From Chromohalobacter beijerinckii (GTDB lineage Bacteria > Pseudomonadota > Gammaproteobacteria > Pseudomonadales > Halomonadaceae), in contig NZ_JAKGAK010000012.1 of assembly GCF_023061185.1 (NCBI RefSeq), positions 1 through 64,000 of the forward strand: a stretch of DNA of 64,000 bases, read 5' to 3'. Position numbers and translations under genes: made by a program. Position 1 is the first letter of the stretch, and each line of letters starts with the position of its first letter. Of the stretch, positions 9,807 to 19,378 are shown in pieces. Under the pieces are notes generated by a model. The model did not search any database. It was given only the letters and a program-made list of their open reading frames with translations, and was not told the DNA's origin.

Positions 9807-10724
9807 GTGAATCTTGAAACCAAGTGGCTCGAAGATTTCGTTGCCCTCGCCAATACACGCAGTTTTTCCGCGTCGGCGAGACAACGGCATGTCACCCAGC
9901 CTGCTTTTAGCCGACGCATCCGCTCCTTGGAACAAGCCGTGGGTGCCACCTTGGTCGATCGTTCCACGACGCCTATCGGGTTGACCCCGGAAGGGCAGTT
10001 ATTCCTGGTCACGGCACGCAGTATGGTCGAGCAGTTGAGCGAATGCCTTGCCCATTTGCGCGGTCTGTCGATGGCCAACGAAGCACTCGATATCGTCGCC
10101 GCGCATTCGCTGGCGTTGACGTTTTTCCCGCGCTGGATTTCACGTTTACAAAAGGGCGTGGGTGAACTTCCGACGCGGCTGGTCGCCATGAACGTCGGGG
10201 ATGCCATTCATGTGTTGCGCGAAGGCAACTGCGATCTGATGCTGGCCTATTACGATCCCTACGCTAGCATGCAGCTCGACGGCGAGGCCTTTCCTTCATT
10301 TTCCATCGGCCAGGTGAAAATGCTGCCGGTTTGCGTACCTAACGCCGATGGCACCCCACGCTTTGCACTGGACGATGAGGCGGGTATCCCGTTTCTCGCC
10401 TATACCCAGGGCGCCTTTCTGGGACGTAGCGTACGCATGCTGCTCAAGAACGATCCGCTACGCATGCGCCTCAAGACCGTCTATGAGACCGCCATGGCGG
10501 AAGGCCTCAAGGGTATGGCCCTGCAGGGGGTCGGTATGGCATGGATTCCCGATTTTTGCATACGAGAAGAACTCGCCGCAGGGCGCTTGATCCGCGCGGG
10601 AGATCCGCAGTGGGACATTCCACTCGAGATACGTCTTTACCGGTGTTCGCTGGTACACAAGCCCGGCGTCGAGAAGCTCTGGCGACAGATGATGAAGTTA
10701 CCGCGCGACTTCCTGCAGGCATGA
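9807..10724 (+). CDS. LysR family regulator, HypT/YjiE-like
   Basis: The N-terminal winged helix-turn-helix reads LEDFVALANTRSFSASARQ, followed by TQPAFSRRIRSLEQ, the classical LysR DNA-binding region, and then a substrate-binding effector domain. The opening KWLEDFVAL is typical of the E. coli YjiE (HypT/QseD) branch. I chose GTG at 9807 because AGGAG at 9797-9801 then has a 5-base spacing; GTG 9801 overlaps that site. The product has 305 residues. It shares the same branch features with the regulator at 41557-42474. No target is evident, because the next gene is convergent. Confidence 0.85.
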   Translation: MNLETKWLEDFVALANTRSFSASARQRHVTQPAFSRRIRSLEQAVGATLVDRSTTPIGLTPEGQLFLVTARSMVEQLSECLAHLRGLSMANEALDIVAAHSLALTFFPRWISRLQKGVGELPTRLVAMNVGDAIHVLREGNCDLMLAYYDPYASMQLDGEAFPSFSIGQVKMLPVCVPNADGTPRFALDDEAGIPFLAYTQGAFLGRSVRMLLKNDPLRMRLKTVYETAMAEGLKGMALQGVGMAWIPDFCIREELAAGRLIRAGDPQWDIPLEIRLYRCSLVHKPGVEKLWRQMMKLPRDFLQA

Positions 10725-10744
10725 ATAGGTGGCAGCGACTTGCG

Positions 10745-11848
10745 TCATGGCGTGGCCATGCCGGCCGGCAAGCCCAGAAAGTTCTGAATGATGAAGAAAT
10801 GGTCCTCGAACAACGCCTCGGGATCGAGGTCGGCCAATGCTACCCAATGGGCTTGCTCGCCACTGCGTGAAGGCTTGAGCTGGGGCAGTTGCTGTTCGGG
10901 TCGCAGGGCAAAATAGAAAGCCTGCGCCAAGGTGCGCCCTCGCCAGCTGCGATGGGGATCATCGAACAAGCGCTGACCACGTAGCGAACCTTTGAGCACG
11001 GCTTCGGGGATCTTGAGGCGCACACGCTCACGCAGCTCGCGCAAGCAAGCATCAAGCAAGCGCTCCTGGGGCTGAATGAAACCTCCCGGCAAGGCAAGTA
11101 ACCCCTTTCCGGGTGCCGCTCGACGCTCGACCAGCAGCACATGCCCGGACTGCACCACGACGGCATCGACGGTCACGAATACCGGCGGATAAGGCGCCTG
11201 CGCCCAGGCTTTACGATACTCTTCGAGTAGGTGCTGTTCTTCCCACAGTTGCGCACATTCCGGCGTTTCAAGAAAACGCCGCAACACGTCGCGGACCGGT
11301 TCCGACAGGCCGCTACGTTCCCCGCGCGCCAAATAATCGTCTGCCAATGCCGGTTGGCCAAACAACGCTTCGCGAATTCGACTGGCCGAGACATCACTGA
11401 CTAGCGGGACGCTGACCGACTCCCATTGCGGAAACAGCGTGAGATAGTAGCTAGACTGACCGCGACTGGCACCGATCAAGCCGATTCGGGGTAACCGCCC
11501 CTGTTGGGGGACGACCACGTCGCGCACCCGACGCTGCACATCGCGTACCCAGACATCGTTGTTGTAGAGCGCATCCAATAACGGCGTGATTTCGAGTCGC
11601 GCGTTATCATCGTCATCGAAGCATTCGCGCAGCATGTCTCGACGCTCCGCGAAGCGCCAGGGATTGCGCAGCGAACGGGCCTGCCAAGCGGACCCCACCA
11701 TGACGATCACCTGCCGCGCTTGTTGCAACGCCTCGCGAATGACAGTGATATGCCCCAGGTGCGGCGGCTGAAAACGCCCGATGAAGACCAGACAATCGAA
11801 GGCATAGGGTGTATCGGAGGAGGGCAAAGACGTGGTGGCGTTGGACAT
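10745..11848 (-). CDS. Bifunctional NMN adenylyltransferase / Nudix hydrolase
   Basis: The N-terminal half (about residues 15-190) is a NadM-type nucleotidyltransferase with GRFQPPHLGH at about 24-33 and the signature SASRIREALF at about 163-172; it would make NAD from NMN and ATP. The C-terminal half (about 210-360) is a Nudix domain, which in such fusions usually acts on ADP-ribose or related nucleotides. The Nudix box is degenerate: the stretch LRELRERVRL has Arg where the second Glu of the EE pair and the Gly normally stand. ATG at 11848 gives 367 residues. It is convergent with the LysR gene and divergent from yihY. Confidence 0.88.
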   Translation of the reverse strand: MSNATTSLPSSDTPYAFDCLVFIGRFQPPHLGHITVIREALQQARQVIVMVGSAWQARSLRNPWRFAERRDMLRECFDDDDNARLEITPLLDALYNNDVWVRDVQRRVRDVVVPQQGRLPRIGLIGASRGQSSYYLTLFPQWESVSVPLVSDVSASRIREALFGQPALADDYLARGERSGLSEPVRDVLRRFLETPECAQLWEEQHLLEEYRKAWAQAPYPPVFVTVDAVVVQSGHVLLVERRAAPGKGLLALPGGFIQPQERLLDACLRELRERVRLKIPEAVLKGSLRGQRLFDDPHRSWRGRTLAQAFYFALRPEQQLPQLKPSRSGEQAHWVALADLDPEALFEDHFFIIQNFLGLPAGMATP

Positions 11849-11988
11849 GAAAGCTCCATCAGCAGGGCCGAGCCATTATGGGCAGCCACTCGGGCCTCTG
11901 CAATATAAGCAGTAGCCGGGGCATCTGCGCTATCCTGAGACCCAGCAACGGTGTGCTCATCATTCATCATGTCCGACAAGGAGAGTCC

Positions 11989-12948
11989 GTGATCAACCTT
12001 TCGCCGCGCTATTGGTACCGAATCGTCGTCAACGCCGCCACCTTATGGCTTGAGCACAATGCGTTCAGCTTCGCGGGTTCCTTGGCGTTTTACACCCTGT
12101 TTTCACTGGCGCCGACGATCATCATCGCCGTCACGGTCATTGGTCTGGTACTGGGAGAAGACGCCGCGCAAGGCCAGATCGTGGCGCAGTTGCAAGACAC
12201 CATGGGGCAGGACGCCGCCACGGCGATTCAGCAAGCGGTGTCTCAGTCCCGCATCGAAAGCTCCGGTATCTTGCCGACGTTGCTCGGCATTGGCGCGCTG
12301 GTGGTGGGGGCCACGACCGTCTTCGCACAGATGCAATTCTCCCTCAATACGCTCTGGGGCGTGACAGCGCGTCCCGATCGCAACGGGCTTTGGCTATTCA
12401 TCAAGAAACGTCTTCTGTCGCTGACCGTGGTGCTAGCGGTGGGTTTCATCCTCATGGTGTCGTTGGTGTTGAGCGTGATGCTGCGTGCCTTCTTCCGGTA
12501 TGCGAGCGACTGGCTGCCAGGCGTCAACGCGCTCTTGGGAAGCGCCGAATTCCTCGTCTCGCTGGCGGTGATAGCACTGTTTTTCGCCGCTATTTTCAAG
12601 GTGTTGCCGGATGTCGTGGTGAGCTGGCGAGATGTTATCGTCGGCGCGATCGTAACGGCAGTGCTGTTTGCGATCGGGCGCTACGCCATCGCTGCGTATC
12701 TAGCTTATACCGCTACGGCGTCGACATACGGCGCGGCGGGGTCGGTCGTTCTAGTATTGCTGTGGGTTTACTACAGTTCGCTGATTTTACTGTATGGCGC
12801 CGCTTTCACCCGCACGCATCTCGAAGCGCGTGGCAAGCGTATCGTACCTCGCAACTCCGCGGTCTCGGTCAAACGCGAATTCGTGGATCCACCCGAATAT
12901 TCCGCAACCCAAGCGACGCCCGCAAGCAAAGGAGAGGGCCATGCATGA
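11989..12948 (+). CDS. YihY/virulence factor BrkB family membrane protein
   Basis: This is a polytopic inner-membrane protein of the YihY (formerly called ribonuclease BN) family, with about six predicted hydrophobic segments spread across residues 30-290. Typical motifs are SFAGSLAFYTLFSLAP near the N-terminus and YGAAGSVVLVLLWVYYSS near the C-terminus. GTG at 11989 is the likely start because AAGGAG at 11978-11983 sits 5 bases upstream; the product is 319 residues. The family's biochemical role is not established. The stop overlaps the start of the acylphosphatase gene by 8 bases, so the two are translationally linked. Confidence 0.85.
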   Translation: MINLSPRYWYRIVVNAATLWLEHNAFSFAGSLAFYTLFSLAPTIIIAVTVIGLVLGEDAAQGQIVAQLQDTMGQDAATAIQQAVSQSRIESSGILPTLLGIGALVVGATTVFAQMQFSLNTLWGVTARPDRNGLWLFIKKRLLSLTVVLAVGFILMVSLVLSVMLRAFFRYASDWLPGVNALLGSAEFLVSLAVIALFFAAIFKVLPDVVVSWRDVIVGAIVTAVLFAIGRYAIAAYLAYTATASTYGAAGSVVLVLLWVYYSSLILLYGAAFTRTHLEARGKRIVPRNSAVSVKREFVDPPEYSATQATPASKGEGHA

Positions 12949-13213
12949 ATATTGTCTCAAGGCCTGGGTTACCGGCCGTGTGCAAGGCGTTGGATTTCGC
13001 GCCGCGTCACGCGATCAAGCGCTAATGGAAGGGCTTACCGGGCATGCCAGGAACCTCGGCGACGGCCGTGTCGAGGTGCTGTTATGCGGCGAGCGGGCGG
13101 CCGTCGACCGTGTCGTACGCTGGTTATGGCAAGGGCCACCGGCGTCGCGCGTTACTCATGTCGAATGCGAAGAGGTTGACGTCACGCATCCGAGTGTCTT
13201 CGAGCTCGGTTAG
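12941..13213 (+). CDS. acyP: Acylphosphatase
   Basis: The enzyme hydrolyses carboxyl-phosphate bonds such as that of acetyl phosphate. The 90-residue product has the family signature VTGRVQGVGFRA, with the catalytic Arg, and the later Asn in TGHARNLGDGRVEV. The ATG at 12941 follows GGAGAGG. The gene overlaps the end of yihY. Confidence 0.93.
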   Translation: MHEYCLKAWVTGRVQGVGFRAASRDQALMEGLTGHARNLGDGRVEVLLCGERAAVDRVVRWLWQGPPASRVTHVECEEVDVTHPSVFELG

Positions 13214-13265
13214 AACTGCCCCCGAACCGTTCCTATACAGACCGGGAAGATGGGGGCAATTGCCT

Positions 13266-14210
13266 TCAGCGAGTCAGTGTTTCGACGATCCAGTCTACGA
13301 CGGCCTCGCCGTCGGCGTTCATGCACACATCGACGAGCGGCGTACGTGCCCAGCGTGGATCGATGAAAGCACGCTCTTGTGGCGCAAAGAGCGTCTGGCC
13401 TTCGGCGTCGCCCTCTGTGACGACATTCAAGTGCCCGCGTACGGTCGTGAAGAGTTCTGGACGCATCAACCATGCCAAGGCACAGCTGTCGTGTGGGCAA
13501 CAGCCATCGATATCCAGCGCCGTGCGGTAGAATGCGCGATAAAATGCATAGCTACCGGCCAAGACTTCGCCCAGCTTGCCTTGGGCCGAGGCTATCTTGT
13601 CCATCTGCGCGGGGCCCAGTACGCAGCGATGCGTAGCATCGAGCCCCACCAGGGTCAGTGGCCAGCCCGCCGTCAAAACACGTGCGGCAGCATGTGGGTC
13701 ATTGAAGATATTGGCCTCGGCGACGGGCGTGACGTTACCCCCCTCACGAATCGATCCCCCCATGACGACAACCTGTTTGACGCGATCGACGATGCCCGGG
13801 TCGAGCTGCAGCGCGGCGGCTAGATTGCCCAGCGGGCCCACGGCGACCAGCGTGACTTCGCCGGGGCGGGCATTGACCTGTTCGACGATGAACTGTGGCG
13901 CACTGATCGTCTCGGCGCGATGGCTCGGAGCAGGTAAGGGATGGTTGCCCAGCCCGTTGTCACCGTGGATATGCGCCGGCGCCGGATGCTTGAGCTTGAC
14001 CAGGGGCGCTGCTGCGCCTTGTGCGACGGGGACTCGCTGGTCGGCGAGCTCAGCAAGCAGCAGCGCATTGGTCGTTGCCGTATCGATATCGACATTGCCG
14101 TAGGTCGTGGTCATGCCGAGAAGCTCGATCTCGGGATGTGCTAAGGCGATGGCAATGGCTTGGGCGTCGTCTACGCCAGGATCGGTATCGAAAATCAGAG
14201 GTGTGATCAT
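13266..14210 (-). CDS. Inosine/uridine-preferring nucleoside hydrolase
   Basis: These enzymes cleave the N-glycosidic bond of ribonucleosides to give free base and ribose. The calcium-binding motif DTDPGVDDAQAI stands at residues 8-19, and VVMGGSIREGGNVTPVAE plus EANIFNDPHAA are typical of the family. The length of 314 residues is usual. The next gene in the transcript direction is convergent acyP; the ribokinase gene lies 54 bases upstream on the same strand. Together they suggest nucleoside breakdown followed by ribose phosphorylation. Whether it prefers pyrimidines (RihA/RihB) or is broad (RihC) cannot be told by eye. Confidence 0.9.
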   Translation of the reverse strand: MITPLIFDTDPGVDDAQAIAIALAHPEIELLGMTTTYGNVDIDTATTNALLLAELADQRVPVAQGAAAPLVKLKHPAPAHIHGDNGLGNHPLPAPSHRAETISAPQFIVEQVNARPGEVTLVAVGPLGNLAAALQLDPGIVDRVKQVVVMGGSIREGGNVTPVAEANIFNDPHAAARVLTAGWPLTLVGLDATHRCVLGPAQMDKIASAQGKLGEVLAGSYAFYRAFYRTALDIDGCCPHDSCALAWLMRPELFTTVRGHLNVVTEGDAEGQTLFAPQERAFIDPRWARTPLVDVCMNADGEAVVDWIVETLTR

Positions 14211-14264
14211 GAGGTTCCTGTATCAAATAACGGTCAAGTAACAAGCAAACGGTGCCGAAGGGGA

Positions 14265-15185
14265 TCAGTGACGCAAGACATCGCGTGCTGGCCAGTCACG
14301 GGAAGCCGCCGCAACCTCGCTGGCATGCGGGATACTTGGTGCCGCGCCGCTTTTTTGCACGCACAAGGCAGCGGCCGCGCTCGCTTCATGCAGGCAGGTT
14401 TCGATGGAGGCATCTCGTTGCCGTGCGGCCATGAAGTAACCGATGAAAGTATCGCCGGCCGCGGTCGTATCCACAGCTGTAACAGGAAACGCAGGCAGCT
14501 CGAGGCGCTGCGCGCCATGCTGATAACGCACGCCATCACGTCCCAACGTCAACACCAGCTCGACCTCGGGTAGGCGTTGATAGAGGGCATCCATGAGCTC
14601 GGCGACTCCGGCATGTTCGTCGAGCCCCGCTAGGGCCGCGGCTTCGCCACGATTGAGGAATAGTATCTGACACAATTCGAGCGGCAACGCGTGCACATTG
14701 GCCCCTAGGGGGGCGGGATTGAAAGCGATCCGCATGCCATGGCGCGCGGCAAGTGTCATGATGCTCGCGAGCGCATTGCATTCGTTTTGCAGCAACAGCC
14801 AATCATCCGGCGTTACCGAGGTCATCAGGGCGTCGAGGTGACGCTCGTTGAAGCCATGGTTGGCCCCGGGATTGAGAATAATGGCGTTCTCGGCGTGGTC
14901 GTCGACCTGAATGATGGCATGCCCGCTAGCATCGGCAGTCAGCTCGATCAGGGATGTGTTGACGCCCGCCTGGTTGAGGATTTCCAACACCCAACGATCG
15001 TTCTGTGATACACGCCCCCAATGCGTCACGTCACCGCCTGCACGGGCCATGGCCAATGACTGATTGGCGCCTTTACCGCCCAACCCCTGTGTAAAACTCT
15101 GGCTGGACAATGTCTCGCCGGGACGTACCAGGTGACTGACGCGGTAGACGTAATCGATATTGATTGAACCGTAGTTATAAAGCAT
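14265..15185 (-). CDS. Ribokinase (PfkB family sugar kinase)
   Basis: The 306-residue protein has both PfkB signatures: GGKGANQSLAMARAGG near residues 35-50 and DTTAAGDTFIGYF near 240-252, with the catalytic Asp. NPGAN and LFLNRGEAAAL also fit ribokinase. The start MLYNYGSINIDYVYRV is shorter than E. coli RbsK but typical of this subgroup. It sits between the nucleoside hydrolase and the hydroxyacid dehydrogenase on the same strand, which supports phosphorylation of ribose released from nucleosides. Another pentose or hexose substrate is possible. Confidence 0.87.
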   Translation of the reverse strand: MLYNYGSINIDYVYRVSHLVRPGETLSSQSFTQGLGGKGANQSLAMARAGGDVTHWGRVSQNDRWVLEILNQAGVNTSLIELTADASGHAIIQVDDHAENAIILNPGANHGFNERHLDALMTSVTPDDWLLLQNECNALASIMTLAARHGMRIAFNPAPLGANVHALPLELCQILFLNRGEAAALAGLDEHAGVAELMDALYQRLPEVELVLTLGRDGVRYQHGAQRLELPAFPVTAVDTTAAGDTFIGYFMAARQRDASIETCLHEASAAAALCVQKSGAAPSIPHASEVAAASRDWPARDVLRH

Positions 15186-15213
15186 GCAGGCTCCCGACCA
15201 TAAAAATCATGTA

Positions 15214-16155
15214 TTAAGCGCGCGAAGCGAGCCATTGATGCAGGTTGTCGCGCGTCAGGCTGACGACGTTGGCGCGCGCTTCCGGCGAGATCCAAGCACT
15301 GTGCGGCGTGACGATGAGGTTGAGCGCCTCGTCCAAGGCTTCGATGAGCGCATGCCCCTGACGCGGCGGTTCTTCGGGCAGGCTGTCGACACCGAGCCCG
15401 CCGATTGATCCGCCCCGAAGCGCGTCCAGTGCTGCTTTTTCATCTATGATACCGCCCCGTGCGCAATTGATCAGCAAGGCGCCGGGCTTGAAGCGGGACA
15501 GCATCTCGGCGTCGACGAGATGCCGTGTCTGATCGGTGAGCGGGCAGTGTAAGCTCAATACATCGAGCTCGCCCGCCAGTGACGCAAGGGAAGGGCGCGA
15601 ATCCTGCGCTTCGTTGCCTGGGCGCGCGGCAAAGGTGACGCGCATGCCGAAGGCCTCGGCCAAGCGCGACACGGCGCGGCCGAGCTCACCATGGCCGACG
15701 ATAACGAGATGCTTGTCGGCCAATTGCAGGGTGCGGTGATCGAGCAAGCAGAACAAGGCGCTTTCTTGCCAACGCCCAGCGGCAACATCGCGCATGTAAA
15801 GCGGCAAGCGATTGGCGAGGGCAAGCATCAACATCAGAGTATGTTGCGCCACGCTCGCCGTGCCGTACGCAGAGACGTTACGCACCTCGATACCTCGATC
15901 GCGAGCGGCTTGCATGTCGATATTGTTGGTACCCGTCGCCAACACGCAGATCAATTTAAGGTTGGGCAGGGACGCGAGCAGGTCGCCGTCCAGCACCACC
16001 TTATTGGTGATGGCAATATCCGCGTTGTCGAGACGCGCCTGACGTTCGTCGTCGGGGGTATACGCATGGACCTCGAGGTTATCGACCGCCGCGTGCAACG
16101 GTGAGAGATCAATATCGTCGCCGAGGCTGGCGGCATCGAGAATCACGGCTTTCAT
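15214..16155 (-). CDS. D-2-hydroxyacid dehydrogenase (glycerate dehydrogenase-like)
   Basis: An NAD(P)-dependent dehydrogenase of the D-isomer-specific 2-hydroxyacid family. The Rossmann motif reads VIVGHGELGRAVSRLA at about residues 147-162. The catalytic Arg lies in NCARGGIIDE and the catalytic His in PHSAWIS. ATG at 16155 behind AAGGAC gives 313 residues. A longer in-frame reading upstream has no conserved sequence. The length and layout fit HprA-like hydroxypyruvate/glycerate dehydrogenases. It heads the minus-strand cluster with ribokinase and nucleoside hydrolase, spaced 28 bases from ribokinase. The substrate is uncertain. Confidence 0.88.
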   Translation of the reverse strand: MKAVILDAASLGDDIDLSPLHAAVDNLEVHAYTPDDERQARLDNADIAITNKVVLDGDLLASLPNLKLICVLATGTNNIDMQAARDRGIEVRNVSAYGTASVAQHTLMLMLALANRLPLYMRDVAAGRWQESALFCLLDHRTLQLADKHLVIVGHGELGRAVSRLAEAFGMRVTFAARPGNEAQDSRPSLASLAGELDVLSLHCPLTDQTRHLVDAEMLSRFKPGALLINCARGGIIDEKAALDALRGGSIGGLGVDSLPEEPPRQGHALIEALDEALNLIVTPHSAWISPEARANVVSLTRDNLHQWLASRA

Positions 16156-16237
16156 GCGACGTCCTTTTCTTTTGACGAATAATAAAGTGAGTCTGGCATC
16201 GTGGCGGCAAGCTGCATGATATCGAGCCCCGATACGC

Positions 16238-16268
16238 TTGCCCGCTGGGTGGCGCAACGCGCTATAAT
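16238..16268 (+). promoter_or_regulatory. Predicted promoter for fmdB-aspS
   Basis: TATAAT at 16263-16268 is a perfect -10 hexamer. A -35-like TTGCCC lies at 16238-16243, with a 19-base spacer. It stands about 107 bases before the fmdB-like start and would drive the long plus-strand run that begins there. Confidence 0.5.
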
Positions 16269-16324
16269 GAGCGGCTTTCGGAAAAGGCTTGGAAAGTGCG
16301 ATCTCCGGCCCTATATCCCTGCCA

Positions 16325-16343
16325 CCGCGCGAGCGTCGCGCGG
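16325..16343 (+). other. Hairpin in the fmdB leader
   Basis: CCGCGCGA at 16325-16332 pairs with TCGCGCGG at 16336-16343 around a 3-base loop. It lies between the predicted promoter and the fmdB start and has no T run, so it may be a leader structure rather than a terminator. Confidence 0.4.
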
Positions 16344-16374
16344 GCGCTTCTTGATGACATGAATGGTGAGAACC

Positions 16375-16632
16375 ATGCCCATCTACGAGTATGAGTGCAA
16401 GGCCTGCGGCCATCGCCTGGAAAAGCTGCAGAAAGTCAGCGCGGCAGCGCTGACCGATTGTCCACGCTGCGAGCGCGCAGAATTATCACGCTTGATCTCC
16501 GCGGCGGGCTTTCGCCTGGCCGGCGGCGGATGGTATGAAACCGACTTCAAATCGGGGCAAAAACGCAATCTCGCGGGAGAGGCTTCCGCGCCCTCCACGT
16601 CTACCGAGACCGGCAACAAGACGCCCGCCTGA
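16375..16632 (+). CDS. FmdB family zinc-ribbon protein
   Basis: A small 85-residue protein beginning MPIYEYECKACGHRLEKLQ, the hallmark of the FmdB/CxxC_CxxC_SSSS family, with a second pair CPRC forming a zinc ribbon. After the ribbon the sequence contains GWYETDF, then a Ser/Thr/Ala-rich tail. Family members commonly sit upstream of aspS, as here. The name comes from a presumed regulator of formamidase, but the role in proteobacteria is unknown. Confidence 0.9.
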   Translation: MPIYEYECKACGHRLEKLQKVSAAALTDCPRCERAELSRLISAAGFRLAGGGWYETDFKSGQKRNLAGEASAPSTSTETGNKTPA

Positions 16633-16636
16633 CGTG

Positions 16637-16661
16637 TTCGGCGCCGCTCGGCGGCGCCGAA
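16637..16661 (+). other. GC-rich hairpin between fmdB and aspS
   Basis: TTCGGCGCCGC at 16637-16647 and GCGGCGCCGAA at 16651-16661 form a perfect 11-base stem with a 3-base loop, starting 5 bases after the fmdB stop. There is no T run downstream. It may reduce read-through, stabilise the upstream mRNA, or act as a weak terminator. Confidence 0.55.
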
Positions 16662-16697
16662 TCGCCCCATGAAATACGCAACGAAACAGGATAAGAC

Positions 16698-18482
16698 ATG
16701 CGCAGTCACTATTGCGGTCAATTGAACGAAACCCTGGTGGATCAGGAAGTCGCTCTCTGCGGCTGGGTACATCGTCGGCGCGATCACGGGGGAGTGATTT
16801 TCCTCGATTTGCGCGACCGCGATGGTATCGCCCAGGTCGTGGTCGATCCCGATACTCCCGAGGCCTTCGCCAATGCCGATCGTGCCCGCAACGAGTTTGT
16901 ACTGCGCATTCGCGGACGCATTCGCCTGCGCCCCGAAGGCACCCAGAACCCCAACATGCCCACCGGCATGATCGAGGTGCTGGCATCGGACGTCGAAGTG
17001 CTCAACACGGCGGCCACACCCCCGTTCCAGCTCGACGAGCATGGCAAGGTCGGTGAAGAGACTCGTCTCAAGCATCGTTACATCGATCTGCGTCGCCCGG
17101 AGATGATCGACAAACTGCGGCTGCGTTCGCGGATCACACATAGCGTGCGCGCGTATCTGGAATCCCAAGGTTTTCTGGATATCGAGACGCCGATTTTGAC
17201 ACGTGCCACGCCGGAAGGGGCTCGTGATTACCTGGTGCCGAGCCGCACGCATCCGGGTGAGTTCTTCGCCTTGCCGCAGTCACCGCAGCTGTTCAAGCAG
17301 CTATTGATGGTGTCGGGCTTCGACCGTTATTACCAGATCGCCAAGTGCTTCCGCGACGAAGATCTGCGTGCCGATCGCCAACCCGAGTTCACCCAGATCG
17401 ACCTGGAAGCCTCGTTCGTCGAGGAAAGCGACATCATGTCCTTGACCGAAGACATGATTCGTCAGCTGTTCCAGGACGTGCTCGATGTCAGCCTGCCGGC
17501 GTTCCCCAAGATGCCGTACAGTGAAGCGATGAACCGTTACGGCTCGGACAAACCCGACCTGCGTATCCCGCTCGAGCTGATCGATGTCAACGACCTGATG
17601 CGCGATGTCGACTTCAAGGTGTTCTCCGGTCCGGCCAAAGCCGATGACGGGCGCGTGGCAGCGCTCAAGGTCACCGGTGGCGCCAAGCTGTCGCGCAAGG
17701 AAATCGATGCCTACACCGACTTCGTCAACATCTACGGCGCCAAGGGGCTGGCCTGGATCAAGGTCAACGAACGCGCCAAAGGTATCGAAGGGCTGCAGTC
17801 GCCGATCGTCAAGTTCATGGAAGGTATAATCGAGTCATTGCTCGATCGGGTAGGCGCCGAGGATGGCGACATCATCTTCTTCGGTGCCGACAAGGCACGT
17901 ATCGTCAATGAGGCGCTGGGCGCTCTGCGCGTCAAGTTGGGCGAAGACCTCGATCTGTATACGCAGGAGTGGGCGCCGTTGTGGGTCGTCGACTTCCCCA
18001 TGTTTGAAGCTGACGACGCCGGTCGCCTAGCCGCCTTGCACCATCCGTTTACCGCGCCTTCGAGCTCGCCGGAGGCGTTCAAGGCAGACCCCGCCAATGC
18101 GCTGTCGCGTGCCTACGACATGGTCCTGAACGGTACTGAGCTGGGTGGCGGCTCCATCCGTATTCACGATCAGGCGATGCAGCGGGCGGTCTTCGAGGTA
18201 CTGGGCATCGGTGAAGAAGAAGCCGAGGAGAAGTTCGGCTTCCTGCTCGACGCCCTCCGGTTCGGCGCGCCGCCTCATGGTGGCCTGGCCTTCGGCCTCG
18301 ATCGTCTGGTCATGCTGATGAGCGGCGCCAAGACGATCCGCGAAGTGATCGCCTTCCCCAAGACGCAGAGTGCCGCCTGCCTGATGACCGATGCTCCGGG
18401 CGAGGTCAGTGCCGATCAGCTCAAGGAGCTCAACATTCGCTTGCGTCAGAAGGCTCAGCAAGGTGGCAACGGCGAGGCCTGA
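16698..18482 (+). CDS. aspS: Aspartyl-tRNA synthetase
   Basis: A class II aminoacyl-tRNA synthetase that charges tRNA-Asp. It has an N-terminal OB-fold anticodon-binding domain ([20 protein letters not shown]), class II motif 2 ([20 protein letters not shown]), the bacterial GAD insertion, and motif 3 ([15 protein letters not shown]). The length of 594 residues is normal for the bacterial type. Whether it also charges tRNA-Asn depends on a few anticodon-domain residues that I cannot decide by eye. yebC follows after about 100 bases. Confidence 0.97.
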   Translation: MRSHYCGQLNETLVDQEVALCGWVHRRRDHGGVIFLDLRDRDGIAQVVVDPDTPEAFANADRARNEFVLRIRGRIRLRPEGTQNPNMPTGMIEVLASDVEVLNTAATPPFQLDEHGKVGEETRLKHRYIDLRRPEMIDKLRLRSRITHSVRAYLESQGFLDIETPILTRATPEGARDYLVPSRTHPGEFFALPQSPQLFKQLLMVSGFDRYYQIAKCFRDEDLRADRQPEFTQIDLEASFVEESDIMSLTEDMIRQLFQDVLDVSLPAFPKMPYSEAMNRYGSDKPDLRIPLELIDVNDLMRDVDFKVFSGPAKADDGRVAALKVTGGAKLSRKEIDAYTDFVNIYGAKGLAWIKVNERAKGIEGLQSPIVKFMEGIIESLLDRVGAEDGDIIFFGADKARIVNEALGALRVKLGEDLDLYTQEWAPLWVVDFPMFEADDAGRLAALHHPFTAPSSSPEAFKADPANALSRAYDMVLNGTELGGGSIRIHDQAMQRAVFEVLGIGEEEAEEKFGFLLDALRFGAPPHGGLAFGLDRLVMLMSGAKTIREVIAFPKTQSAACLMTDAPGEVSADQLKELNIRLRQKAQQGGNGEA

Positions 18483-18585
18483 TGCGCGCCGTTTGCCCCA
18501 CGTTCTTCTCGTTTTCCCGGCGTCGCCTCGGCGCCGGGTGTCCTGCGAACACGAACGCCTGTTTTTTTCAAGGAGTGACGTCGAC

Positions 18586-19335
18586 ATGGCAGGCCATAGT
18601 AAATGGGCGAACATCAAGCACCGCAAAGCCGCCCAAGATGCTAAACGCGGCAAGATTTTCAGCAAGCTGATCCGTGAACTAACGGTTGCCTCCCGGCAAG
18701 GCGGCGGTGAGGTGGCGGACAATCCCCGCCTGCGCGCCGCCATCGACAAGGCGCTGTCCAACAACATGACCAAGGACACCATCCAGCGCGCCATCGAGCG
18801 CGGCGCCGGCAATAACGACGGCGACGAGATGGAGGAAACCGTCTACGAGGGCTACGGCCCCGAAGGCGTCGCGGTGATGGTCGAATGCATGACCGACAAC
18901 CGCAATCGCACGGTCTCCGAGGTGCGTCACGCCTTCAACAAGAACGGCGGTAATTTGGGCACGTCCGGGTCCGTCGCTTTCATGTTCCATAAGCAGGGGC
19001 GTTTGACGCTGCCGGAGGGCACCTCCGAAGAGGCCGCCATGGAGGCCACGCTGGCCGCCGAACCCGAGGACATCATCACTCAGGACGACGGCACGCTCGA
19101 GATCGTGACCTCCGTGGAAGGCTTCGGTGCTGTCAAGGACGCGCTAGTCGAGGCGGGCATCGAGCCCTCCGCAAGCGATGTCGGGTCCTATCCCGATAAT
19201 TACTCCCCCGTCGACGATGTGGATACGGCGCGCAAGGTCCTCAAATTATTCGACATGCTCGAAGACCTCGACGACGTGCAGAACGTCTATTCCAACGCCG
19301 ATTTCTCCGATGCCGTCATGGCGGAACTCGAGTGA
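18586..19335 (+). CDS. yebC: YebC/TACO1 family protein
   Basis: The protein begins [22 protein letters not shown], the family hallmark, and runs 249 residues. YebC proteins have been described as transcriptional regulators and, more recently, as ribosome-associated factors that help translate difficult sequences such as proline stretches. ATG 18586 follows AAGGAG. It lies in the common order aspS-yebC-ruvC and is probably co-transcribed with ruvC, which starts 43 bases on. Confidence 0.95.
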   Translation: MAGHSKWANIKHRKAAQDAKRGKIFSKLIRELTVASRQGGGEVADNPRLRAAIDKALSNNMTKDTIQRAIERGAGNNDGDEMEETVYEGYGPEGVAVMVECMTDNRNRTVSEVRHAFNKNGGNLGTSGSVAFMFHKQGRLTLPEGTSEEAAMEATLAAEPEDIITQDDGTLEIVTSVEGFGAVKDALVEAGIEPSASDVGSYPDNYSPVDDVDTARKVLKLFDMLEDLDDVQNVYSNADFSDAVMAELE

Positions 19336-19378
19336 GTGGCGTGACGCGGGTGAGTGGCGGCACGGAGATGATGAGTCG

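Noticed and set aside
13217-13258. TGCCCCC/GGGGGCA pair between acyP and the nucleoside hydrolase
   Set aside because: The 7-base arms are 28 bases apart and no T run follows; too weak to call a terminator.
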